Below are positions 23,401-33,590 of a stretch of DNA of 64,000 bases, piece after piece (the stretch's first letter is position 1; each line of letters starts with the position of its first letter). The translations under genes were made by a program, and so were the position numbers. This stretch comes from Ophioderma brevispina (lineage: Eukaryota; Echinodermata; Ophiuroidea; Amphilepidida; Ophiodermatidae). The stretch is from the NCBI GenBank assembly GCA_023653785.1, contig JAMKCH010036069.1, positions 122,430 to 186,429 on the forward strand, given 5' to 3'. The notes below the pieces were generated by a model. That model was not told where the DNA came from. It worked only from the letters and a program-made list of their open reading frames with translations, and searched no databases.

Positions 23401-23739
23401 TGAAGTGATAGGAAAGATCGATCATGAACAGTGCGGAATCCTTCTAGTCGCACCGTTCTGGCCAAGAGATCTGAAGTTTCGGCCGATGGTGGACCTGCTG
23501 ATAGGTCGTCCAAGGCCTTCTCCCTCAGATTACCGGATCTAATCCGGGGTGCCAGGCGGGGAGGAGACAGTCTACACCCACTTCTCGGTGGCCGCTTGTC
23601 AGGAGACGATTTAAAAGGGAGAAATTTCACCGGGGTACTGCGATAACTTGCCGGAGGGGGTAAGAAGTAAATTACACTCAAAGTGTGACTTGTGGGAGTA
23701 TGGGTTCTGATACCGGATGTTGGTTTTTTGCAGTGAGGA

Positions 23740-24690
23740 GGTGTCATCTCTTACTTTTGCGCATCTATAGCGGCAATTGCTGACTTCCTTCCGGACAGGT
23801 TCGATTCTGGAGTAGCGTTACCAGTACGGAGTTACCGGTCCGCAATTCAGGCGATTCACGAAGGTTCTCCAGGGGTACGCGTCTTTAAGGCAATGTTGAC
23901 GCGATACGCCTACTCCTGGATAAATGTACAATTCTGTCCTCCTGATGTGCGTTAGAATTGCCTGCGTGGAATCATCAATCGGTATTGGAATATATTTCAC
24001 AAGCCCGCCGTTTTCGAGCCGATGAACATGCCGCTTTGAGAGGGAGATTCTCTGAAGACTGCGATTTCTTATTGCTATTGGCTTTTCAGGGCGCCGCTGC
24101 CTCCGATTAACTTTACGCGCCTGGTTGCTGTGGGACCTAGTTAGAGTTCTGGGTGGACTGGCGATCTAACTCTGTACTTTTAAGCCATGGTTCATGGCCA
24201 ATAACGAACACCCCATCCTTTACCGTCCAAAACCAGATTTTTCTCCTGAGATGAACATGAGATCGTCTGCCGGGGAGGATCGTGTTCTTTGTCCTGTACG
24301 CACGTGTTGCGCTACTTATCCGCCAAGAAAACAATCAATTCGGGACGCCACGGGTCAGCTGTTATGTCTTTCGCGGCGAATTAAAGCGCCAGCGAAGACC
24401 ACTCTGACACGATGGATTGTCTCTGTGATGACATTGCGAACGCGTTGCAGGGGCGGGTCAAGGGAATGGCTCATTCTAACAAGGGAGATTGCGAGATCAA
24501 AAACAGCTTTCGCAAGTGGGGTTTCGACACCACTAAGAAACATGTCGGCCGTCTATTGGACAGGCTGCGCCCCGTTTTTTCCACAATCTATTACGGGACA
24601 CATTGTCAGGAACAAAGAGCTAGCGCCAATTTTGCTGGATTGGTTCTTAGAAATTCGCGAGCTAAATCCAGCAAAATCACTAGGTAAGTC
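23740..24690 (+). pseudogene. DIRS tyrosine recombinase, degraded
   Basis: Recognisable blocks include RSYRSAIQAIHEG (about 23830), RPKPDFSPEMN then EDRVLCPVRT (about 24230-24300), and TLTRWIVSVM (about 24400). A block GRVKGMAHSN at about 24450 resembles the segment around the catalytic HxxR of DIRS recombinases. These normally sit in one ORF of about 300 codons; here they lie in at least three frames. The catalytic Tyr cannot be placed with certainty. Confidence 0.75.
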
Positions 24691-24756
24691 TAATCGTGTT
24701 CACGTAACGGTTAGTCTGACGTAGGTGTGTGGCTGTGTACTAGTACACTATTTATA

Positions 24757-24838
24757 CAGTGTGAATTCGCGATCCCGATCGACTGTTGGTATTGTAACAG
24801 TCATTCGTTAGGGAGGGATCGGGATATTTTCACGCTGT
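24757..24838. repeat. Hairpin in the DIRS 3' region
   Basis: CAGTGTGAATTCGCGATCCC is partly mirrored by GGGATCGGGATATTTTCACG, with an AT-rich loop. It follows the recombinase region and precedes the right terminal region. Confidence 0.65.
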
Positions 24839-24904
24839 GATGAACTGTTAGGTCATTGACTTTGGCAAAATGTATTGCTCATGCTACTCCGTTCCACTGA
24901 GTCG

Positions 24905-25050
24905 GGGCAAGGTCTTGGAATGTTGATGAATTTGTAATACATCAACATTGGAATTAAGGTAAGCACTCATCGTTAATTTATGTCTCAAAACAGACGTGTT
25001 TTTACATATTATATAGATTGAGGTTGCTTACCTGTTCCAATTGTTGATTC
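24905..25050. repeat. Palindrome containing TTGTAATACATCAACAATTGG-like arms
   Basis: ATCAACATTGGAATTAAGGT followed by AAGCACTC is mirrored by GAGGTTGCTTACCTGTTCCA then ATTGTTGAT. A third copy of the motif lies at 28412-28470 beyond the LINE. Internal complementary regions are known in DIRS elements, but this sequence does not clearly match the ITR ends, so it may be a separate insertion. Confidence 0.65.
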
Positions 25051-25093
25051 CCGTCCCAGACCAACCCCCCTACAATGAGCAATCGGTTGATTG

Positions 25094-25183
25094 GGGCGCC
25101 AAGGTCTTAAAGAGGGCGCGGAGTCATCGGTGTTGCCAGTCGTCAAATCAGACGCATAGAGTTAGGGACGGTCAGTTCTTTTA
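25094..25183 (-). repeat. DIRS right inverted terminal repeat
   Basis: The reverse complement begins CTAAAAGAACTGACCGTCCC and contains GATTTGACGACTGGCAACAC, matching the left ITR. Confidence 0.93.
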
Positions 25184-25429
25184 GAAGAAGTAGGGGAGAA
25201 CCGTCCTGTGGTCTCCCCTGTTAAGTTGCGTTTACCAAAGCAAGTTAAAACATGTGATTGAAAGCGAAGCAGCGAACTAATCTCTACAACTTCAAACACT
25301 GTTTTCCATTAAATATTTCCCTTAAGTATTACCACATATCATGACACTAGACCGCAGCACAGGGCCTTTCTAAGGTCTAGCCTTTGAATATAGTGTCTAT
25401 TTGAAAGGTGGAGGTTTTTCCAGTGAAAA

Positions 25430-28320
25430 AAGTACAATAATGCTGATTTGTGTTTGCGAAACAACTCTATTGCGATGTCCTAGTCATGCAGGAAACAACA
25501 CAGAGGATAGAAATAAACACCGCCCCCAACCATCAGGAATGATCCTTGCCAACGAGAGACCACATCGACAAAAATATGGAAGTGAAGAGTGGCTATATTG
25601 TGAGAACAGGGTACCGAAGTAGAAGAGGTAGAAGAAGCAACCTCAATGTCAAATGACAACAACATCGAAGTCTCACCATTGAGCTTAGTTCTGTATAGTT
25701 ACATCTGTCTACAAAACATCCATCAAGTAGACTTCGAGCACACTCAGCTCAACCCTGGGGAATTCCCCAACCAAACCTCACTTCTTCATTGGAGACTTCA
25801 AACAGCAATAGACCCAATGGGGCTACAATGAAAACTAAACAAAGAGGAGTGTCGAAAAGAATGGATAGACAGTCAAATTACGTCTCCTTCACGACTATAA
25901 GCTGCCGAAAAATACATTTTCATTATGCCAGCTGGAGAGAGGGGGCTTACAACCATGATCTAGCTATTGTTTAGCAAAAAAAAATCTCTCATCTTTGTAG
26001 CAGATTGTTCTGGATCCTGGTCCACAAAACTCAACATCGACCAATGGTATCCAAGTCACGCTGCAGTAATCAGTAATAAGGACCAAAAAAGCTGCCTTTA
26101 AGCGTCGCTTAACTACAGGAAAGCAGACCGGCAAGGATTCACCTGATGGACTGGAATCAGAAAGTGAAGAGGATTGACTACACAAACCCCTTTAACTATG
26201 ACAAATTTGCCGAACTGTGATACCACGATCTGCAACGGAGATTCTTACCCAGAGGGCTGTAGGACGGAAGATAACCAGGCCTTCAAAGGAAATTGCTTAG
26301 AGAATATCAAGGAGGCTACACCATGTTTGAAAGCTGATTCCTTTGTTTTGGCTTGAAGAACACAACTGCTAAAGGTGAGGAAAGGTCTCACGAAGAGGAT
26401 CTCCCAGGACAAGATCAAAACCTGGAACACTTTAATTGAATCCACCGGTATGACCAATAACAGCAAGGAACAGAACAGCAGGGGGTTAACCATCAGAAAG
26501 CTCCGATGAGGGTACCAACAGAAACTCCCACAGCAGCCAACAGTAACACCCCAACCAATTGATCCATCATACTGCTTTTAAATGGCAAGTGCCAGCAAGA
26601 AAACCCAAGAAGGATCAAACTAGACCATAAGAGGTATGGTGGTGACCCTGGTTTAACTCGCCCCTTCAACATGGACGATTGGAATCCGGGTTTATTGTAA
26701 AACTTCACACAGGAAAAGCAGTAGGCATTGAAAACATCTCTTACTGAGCAACAAAAAAATCCTTGGCCCAGTAGCAAAAGGGAAATGGCTCCTTGAGCTC
26801 TACAATTGCTCACGAACAAGCAGGTTTTCCGGCCAGGCAAATAAACAACAAGCCAAGTATGAACCTAACTTCAACACATGAGGATGGTTTCGAGAAGGGT
26901 ATGGAAAAGAGATGTGTTGGTCGGACCTCTAAGAAGCATACGCCATGGTTAATTCACAGATGCCTACTCCATTAGATCTGGAAAATTACCAAGGACACAT
27001 CCGCTTGGACGAGCTTATCCGTGGACTGCTGGCTAACAGGATGTTCCTTGTTCAGCTAGGAGCAGCGAAGAAGAGCCGATGGCGTAAGGCTCAAGAATGG
27101 ACTAACATAAGGGAGTGTGCCTTGCACCCCTCTACTGTTCAGCTATGAACCAACGACCAACCTAGGAGTGCAGGAACACGTCGTTTTATTTCTGCAGACG
27201 ATCCTGGGATGGAATTAGCGCACAAGATGCAGAGTTCACAGTTGTTGAAGAGAGACTCTCCAAGCTTTGGATTGAACTCAAATCCTTATTATTGAGGAAA
27301 AACACCTACGTGCAAATCACATCTACAGGAAACAGGTGTGTGTTTCCATCTACGCAAACGTTGAAGCAAATACATAGCTTCTTTGTAAAGTTACCGTGGT
27401 CGTGGAATGGAACTCCCTGGAGCACGTGAATAACCCTGTATAACCAGGGAGTCACCTTGGACCGCATTCTCTCTCTTATAAGACCAACATTGAGAAGACG
27501 AAGAGTAACGATGTTCACGTAATAACATCTTGAAACAAAAATCAGTGCACCAGAGGGGGTTGTCGCCCCACTTACCCTAAGATCGTTTTCTGACGGGCAC
27601 TTGACCTGTGCTACTAATGTGCAGAGTATGCCTGTCATGTATGGGAAAGATCAACCCATGCCAAGAAGCTTTTGATACAGCGTTCTTTAAATGCCTCCTT
27701 GCAGCTTATCACAGGATGATGCTCCGTCCAACACCCACGCGAAAAAATTGTATCCTAGCAGGCCTTTGCTCCACCAGACATCATTCGTAGCGTTTAGTGA
27801 GAAGTCAAGAGGGCGTAGCTGCCAAGTATCCAATGTGAAGCACCCTTGTTCTGGAAAGATACCTGCTGCCAACCGCATTAAATCTAGAGAGAAGTTTCTT
27901 AAGGCAACAAGTCCAACCTCGTTGGAAAAGTCTCTAGGAGGTGGTGGGTGGTAAAGAGAGTGCCTTGTGGAAAGAAAGACTTGCCATTAAAACCAAGTAA
28001 ACATCTATCGGTATTGAAACATGGTGAGCATCGCCACCTGGAGCTGACCTCCTCATGGGCATGAATGCGATCTTCAATAGATTGAGAACCAGAAAACTGG
28101 CCGATCTAAAGGTTCCTTGCAGAATTGGGGCTATCTGGACGCCAGATCAGGATACAACCTGTGGCTGTGGAACAGCACCAAAGACCATGGAACAACCTAT
28201 TGGGTTCTGCCCATGCTGGAGCAGCAGCAACAATGCACAAAACAAGGACCTTTTGGCGGAATACAGTGAAGCAGCCAGACGTTTGTACCCATCTCGGCTG
28301 GGATCTATTTGAGAACCCAC
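25430..28320 (+). mobile_element. LINE retrotransposon copy 1 (APE endonuclease plus RT), degraded
   Basis: It is a non-LTR element of the APE-endonuclease type. Endonuclease landmarks are FIGDFN (about 25790), a GAYNHDLA stretch (about 25945) and a KTQHRPMV stretch (about 26025). RT and downstream landmarks are EQAGF with a PG-K-like turn (about 26815), LANRMFLVQLGAAKKSRWRK (about 27030), NNPV then LGVTLDR (about 27430), PTPT then LLAGI-like codons (about 27725), RIKSREKFL (about 27880) and the C-terminal Cys-rich CGCGTAPKTMEQ (about 28170). The thumb and C-terminal blocks fit the Jockey/CR1/I-like group; the exact clade is not clear. Part of the RT fingers seems deleted around 26800. Frameshifts are frequent, so it is inactive. 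It lies in the same intron as the DIRS element. Confidence 0.92.
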
Positions 28321-28411
28321 AGTTGTTTGGACACGATAAGAAGCAGAAGAAGTTTTTTAGTGTGGTACGGTACGGTAGTTTTTTTGGGATTTCTTGCATC
28401 TGATTGAGCGA

Positions 28412-28470
28412 TGCCAATTTGTAATACATCAACAATTGGACAGGTAAGCAAACCTCTCATCATCTATATG
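28412..28470 (+). repeat. Third copy of the ACATCAACAATTGGACAGGTAAGC motif
   Basis: TTTGTAATACATCAACAATT then GGACAGGTAAGCAAACCTCT matches both arms of the palindrome at 24905-25050, 3.4 kb upstream. It marks a border of inserted DNA about 90 bp after the LINE coding end. Confidence 0.7.
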
Positions 28471-28479
28471 TTTTGGACA

Positions 28480-29690
28480 TTTTGCTAGTTATTCAAGATT
28501 CTATTAAAGGCATTGGAAATGTTGCCCTCAAGAGTTTCTATGAGGTGTTGTAAAATGTTAGAGGGCAGCAATTTACGTGACAGAAATATAAAAAAAATCC
28601 ACTTGAATCATGGGTTACATTTGGCGCACTTAGAACGCCAAAATGGCATGCTTGGTTCTCCAGAATCCCATGTTAAAGGGGGATGGACAGTGGATTAATT
28701 TTAACAACAGAAGTATATTATAAACTACAGTATATACAGATCTTGGTGTATTTTTTTGAGAATTTTTGCTCCTCTTGGCTCAATTGCAGCGGCACTTAAG
28801 GAACACACTTTTTATACGGACACTCAAAAATATTATAAAGGAGTCTAGGTTTGCCGCAGGGCACGCTACTCCATTGCCAGTACACACGCAAAAAGAACTC
28901 ACTCAAACCCCCAACAAAATGAGGCACGTTCGTGCTAATTACGACGTCACACCATCCCTGCACCATGCATAATGCATGACGTGTGATCTATTCCAACAAT
29001 TACTGCACGGGGGATCGTGAAGTTGTACAATCAGTGGAAAAAATCCGAATGCGGTGACACGAGGTTTGCGATAGTCAATGTGAATGAATGTAAAACCACG
29101 ATCGATCAAAACTAGCAAAACGTTATAATGGAACGATGTATTGTATTTGTAATGGATGGGAAATGTTTTTGAAGAAGTGTGGGTTTGCTTTGTGCATGAT
29201 CAGGCAATGTCAGTAGCATTAAAAGACGATTTGTCAGAAAAACTAAACCACTGAAATTTTAGATAAATGGCTTTTGATATGATTGCAAACCAAATTGTAC
29301 TAAGTGTCTATGAAATTATTATGGCAAAATGGGAATGAAATGTAATTGTCATGGGAAATTTGACCTCAGTGGCAAGCTTTATGTCTTTGCGTATAAGGTG
29401 GACCCAACCCAAGGTTAAATTATATTTAGCAGTGGCGCCGCGCTTTTCGATTATGGTCTAATAAGGTTGTCCAAGAAGTTCGTTGTGCTCGCCCGTATGC
29501 CTCTGTCTGATGATACCCATTTGAAGAGACTCTTTTCATTAGGTACTGCCTGTCTATTGGTGTGAAGATTACCGATAACCTGTTGTAAAAAGATTCCAGT
29601 TTAGAAAAAATTATGTGCAAGGGGGGGGGAAAGGGTGAGGAGGGGTTGTTCTGTAGTCAATGATAATAAGGCCTCGCCTTCAATTTTTTC
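28480..29690. other. Intron sequence with no recognised feature
   Basis: Moderately AT-rich. Short frames only, with no protein-like stretch. A poly(G) run of 9-10 lies near 29622. Confidence 0.45.
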
Positions 29691-29697
29691 TCTACAG

Positions 29698-29755
29698 ACT
29701 AACAAAGAATGTGGAGGAAAAGACTGTTTCGTTACACGGATATAGGACCAAATGA
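29698..29755 (+). CDS. Last visible exon of unrecognised plus-strand gene
   Basis: The acceptor CTCTACAG follows a T/C-rich tract. The first base completes the split codon from exon 18796, and 18 codons follow (LTKNVEEKTVSLHGYRTK) before TGA at 29753-29755. This makes a plausible C terminus. However, a good donor, CGCAG|GTAATA, lies at 29776. One extra base before 29753 would give MIEQESIA up to that donor, so this may be an internal exon with an indel. The phase fit across an 11-kb intron filled by transposons supports a real exon. Confidence 0.6.
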
Positions 29756-29779
29756 TTGAACAGGAAAGCATCGCAGGTA

Positions 29780-31726
29780 ATAATACAACAGCTATTTCAT
29801 TCCTGTGAACAATTTCTGCATAAACGTCATCTGCTTAAAAACTGCATAGAGCAAGGCTTAGTGCCACAAGATACAGAATGATAACCATTAACGCAACTGT
29901 CTGTATATTCACAAAATCCCTATTTTTCAATGAAGTATCAAAAATTAAAAATTTGAAGCATAGGTGTAATCAAAATTTGTCTTATTTCCATGTGTATTAA
30001 AATTGTAGGAAGCAACAAAACGCTTGTTTGGATTCAAGCAAAACCAATAGTCGTCTACTTTGATAACGGGCCTTTTGTCTTGTCCCTGAGCTTGCTCAGA
30101 GGAAGGACTAAGAAGTAACTATTTCTGTATGTGTATCATATTGTCTGTGAATAAATGCTCCCCCTCTAAAAAATGGCCCCTTCAATTTTTTTAACAAAAT
30201 GTGCCCTAAAAATAAAAATAATGCCAGCTACAGGCAAATAAGTATATGATACTTAACCATCGTTGATTTGTGGCAGAGTGGATGGCCTGAAACTGGATAA
30301 TATTGACACAACTTGCCAGTATTTTGTCAAATTAAAAAAAAGTATAAGATACTTTGACAAACACCTGGTGTAGATTTGGTGTAAGTAATCCCTCCATTGT
30401 TAAATGGAAAAAGTGTGGTACAAACAGACCAATTTTTAGGGGGCAATGGGAATAGTATTGTAATACTGCTTTGCAATGCAACCATTGTTGATGTTGATTC
30501 TTATTGATCAGGTCTTGACTCTAATCTTGCTGAGAGCTGATGATAGCAGAGCTGCTTAAGTTATGAGCTTTGTATTTTTAGTTGACCTCATTTTGAACCA
30601 AATGACCTCTAAATGACCCACTGATACAAATCAAAATATTGGCATGAGCAGATCGGTAGCAGATGATATCAAAAAAGTTGCATGATTCCATATCTCCCGA
30701 GAATTCATCAGAAATAGTGCTATAAAATTAACCCAGAAGACTCCTTACTTGACCTTTTCTCATGATCAACACCTGTGTAAGAAAGCTCGTTGCGTGTATC
30801 GGTATGTATGTGACCTGCCTTTTCACAAGTATAGGTCTCATACTCGGCTCTAATTTCTTTGGACTTCTGTGCTATTGTACAACCTTCTCCCCATAATAAA
30901 ACGACGCACCATCAAATTGCATGTACTGTAGGCGCCGTTTTCGTTTACTGCAATGGACGACTATGTTGCGCGTATGTCATTGTACAAAAAAAAAGTAATG
31001 CGGTGGAGTATATCCTAATTATTAAGACCAAAAAGCAATCTAATACCCGGACAAGCAAACGGATAAGTTACGTATTACTGTCCATGGGACACTTACTGCA
31101 ACACAAATTGAATGGAGAGATATCACTATCTTGAAACACTGTCGTTTTCTTATTTTTCCAACATTTTTCGGTTGAGACGAAATAACTTAGACATGAAATC
31201 ACTTTTATGCTTTTTTTAATTTTCTGCAAATTTTAAAATATTTTAATCATTCGGGTTGATTCCACTGTTGCTCTTTAATGCAGTGTTGTTAAAGGTAATC
31301 GTTGACAGATAGAAAAGAAGGAAATGGACAGGACTTGCAACCATACCAGATTTTGTTCTGCAGTTTGGCTAACAGAGCAGGCCTTTGTTGTGAAGTGAGT
31401 TATTTTTGCTGGGAGGTCATTCCCATGCTTTTATTAAAACACTATTTTAATGTTACACTTCTGCATTTTACAGAAAATAATGATGTATTGAAGAGAAGGT
31501 AGCTAGCAATTACATGTAGGGTGTCTGAGTGGTCAATAAGGAAGTTCAAATGTATGCAGAGAACTCTTTCAACAAAATGAAGACTCTGCTAATTGATGGA
31601 AATGACACATATAGTAGGAGGAAGGTGGTTCTCTGTGCAAAGATAAGAGACAACACTGTTGCAAGGGTGCCATGATAATTATGCTGACTGAGAGAAGGGT
31701 ATATAGGGGGGCCGAGGCAGAGGTTG
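29780..31726. other. No recognised feature
   Basis: AT-rich. Two tiny exon-like pieces have splice-like borders: 31361-31391, ending at GTGAGT, and 31477-31500, after a TTTTACAG. They are too short to assign. Possible polyadenylation signals AATAAA occur by chance at this composition. Confidence 0.4.
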
Positions 31727-31975
31727 TTTTGAATCAATCCCATGAGGCATTGCAAGTGCCTATACTGTACGTACTAAAACACAGTCAGTATTTAGGGATA
31801 AAAAGTGACAAAAGTTATGACAAATTAAAAAAAAAAAAAAAAAATTCATGATCATGCCAAAAAATTCCTTTAAGGCAGGGTTTTTGGTGTTAAGAATATA
31901 ATATTTTGGTACACACGACCCTGGCCTATTAAGTGAAATTTCCGAAAACTGGTGAATGTGGGATTGACTCAATAC
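31727..31975 (+). mobile_element. MITE family R, copy 2
   Basis: It opens TTTTGAATCAATCCCATGAG and closes GGTGAATGTGGGATTGACTC, imperfect inverted termini. The interior carries TAGGGATAAAAAGTGACA and then a run of 18 A (about 31829). The same blocks are in the copies at 6118 and 45470. Confidence 0.85.
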
Positions 31976-31989
31976 ACTCTATTCAAGTG

Positions 31990-33028
31990 CATATGATTCC
32001 ACTGATGTAGACCTACGGGAGGCTGTTAAACTTGTACATGTATTTGAACTTGGTGAGTGTGCAAAGTGAAGCTCTGGTAGTCTGATCATGCACAAGTATT
32101 GACAGGGCATAGAAAAATGGCAGGCAATCGGGGGCGAAAGAGACAGATCAGAATCAATTGAAACGAGTAGGGTAGCGGGCAAGTATCGCATGCGTTTACA
32201 AAGGTTGATGACCCCTAACAAGTACATAATTTGCTAAAATAAATGTCTAAAATTATCAAAATCAGTTTACGCGTGTTCTCACTTATAGTATGTTCACATT
32301 TTCGTGAAAAATGAATTGATGTGATCTCCTTTTTCCCCTGAAATCAGTAAACAAGAGACATGCACACCACTTCCATGACTCAGCAAATAATGGTGCTATT
32401 GAAGTAAATCTGCCCGTTATGATAGATGATTAGGACAACGGGACTTCAGATTCTCTGATTGCAAAACCATTGTTATGTCCATGACGTTAAACGCTTTTTG
32501 AATTGTTTTTACCGCCCGGTTTAGATTGAGCTACAGCCTCAGCACGAAGAAATAAACTCAAACTTATGCTGGGAGTTTAATAACTTTGATCGTTTATTTC
32601 ATCATTTATACCAAAAAGGAAACAAAGATGAGCCAAAAAATCCATGAAAGAGTTTGATTGGCAAGCTATTGACCAACCATCGTGGTGCAGAACCAACACC
32701 CCTAACTTAATCTTATAATATGGACCTCTTTTCTACTCAATTAAAAGTGTCTTCTCAGCCGGTTCACCTGCATTTCATATAGGTGAATAATTTTCAATTT
32801 CTGAGAAAAAATAAAATACATAGAAATGGCGGTTATAGGCAAGTTACGGTTTTGTTCTGCAGAAAGATGTTAGGTCACAGTGGCCAAACAATTTTTTTAA
32901 AGCTACCTAAAACTGCTTTATTTGATCTCGTTTGGACATGTCCAGGATCAGGTTGAAATTTGCACAAGTAACCAGTTCCTATTAAAGGAATTATGGCATA
33001 AATCTATCGGCACATATATTATTAGTTA
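31990..33028. other. No recognised feature
   Basis: AT-rich, no supported gene or repeat. Confidence 0.45.
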
Positions 33029-33163
33029 CCCCCTGCTTGTTCTCACGAAATACGGGAAAATATCTACGTTCTGGTGCTATATTCGCTAGGAGAGCGAAGG
33101 CCGAGGGAATATGGACCAGAACGTAGATATTTTCCCGTTAATTTCGTGAGAACAAGCAGGGGG
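33029..33163. repeat. Short fold-back element, arms about 45-50 bp
   Basis: CCCCTGCTTGTTCTCACGAA is mirrored by TTCGTGAGAACAAGCAGGGG. Pairing continues through CGGGAAAATATCTACGTTCTGG around a 40-base loop that contains GCGAAGGCCGAGGGAATAT. It resembles a very compact MITE. Confidence 0.92.
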
Positions 33164-33590
33164 CAACGATTTTATCCTTTAGGGAACATGATTTCTTATC
33201 TAAAATGGAAAACCCACCCCCAAAAGAAATGACTTACCTCTATCTTGACATGAAGATAAATTACAGCGTGTCATTTAACCATGACGATGACCACTTGTCA
33301 GCGAATTATTAGTTCCAAATACATGTAGGTCCATATCATGAGCTTCCATGTCCAAATACATATCACTTTCTATTGTCAATAACTCAAAAATGCTTGTGAA
33401 ATGCTAATATGTTCTTCAATTCAACAGGGGATCATCAGGATAAAGAAATGCACGTTAATTCTTTCATCAAAAATTCCAACACCATGGAAAACTTATGAAA
33501 ACAAGAAAACATATATACGTTCGTTTCAGCAAATATCTTAATGGTCATGATGGTGTGGATAAATTAACATTCACAACTAAGTTGTGAATT
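33164..33590. other. No recognised feature
   Basis: AT-rich, nothing supported. Confidence 0.4.

Larger units (their letters stand above)
18997..25183 (+). mobile_element. DIRS1-type tyrosine-recombinase retrotransposon, degraded
   Basis: The element has inverted terminal repeats, a reverse transcriptase and RNase H region, and then a tyrosine-recombinase region. This layout is diagnostic of the DIRS order, which integrates through a recombinase instead of a DDE integrase. It is about 6.2 kb, a normal size for the order. Open frames are broken by many frameshifts and stops, so no intact protein remains. GC content is far above the flanks. It is inserted in the intron between exons 18796 and 29698 in the same orientation as the gene. 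Confidence 0.93.

Noticed and set aside
23795..23815. GGTTCGATTCTGG as a tRNA T-arm
   Set aside because: There is no matching D-arm, anticodon arm or acceptor stem, and it lies in the DIRS coding region.
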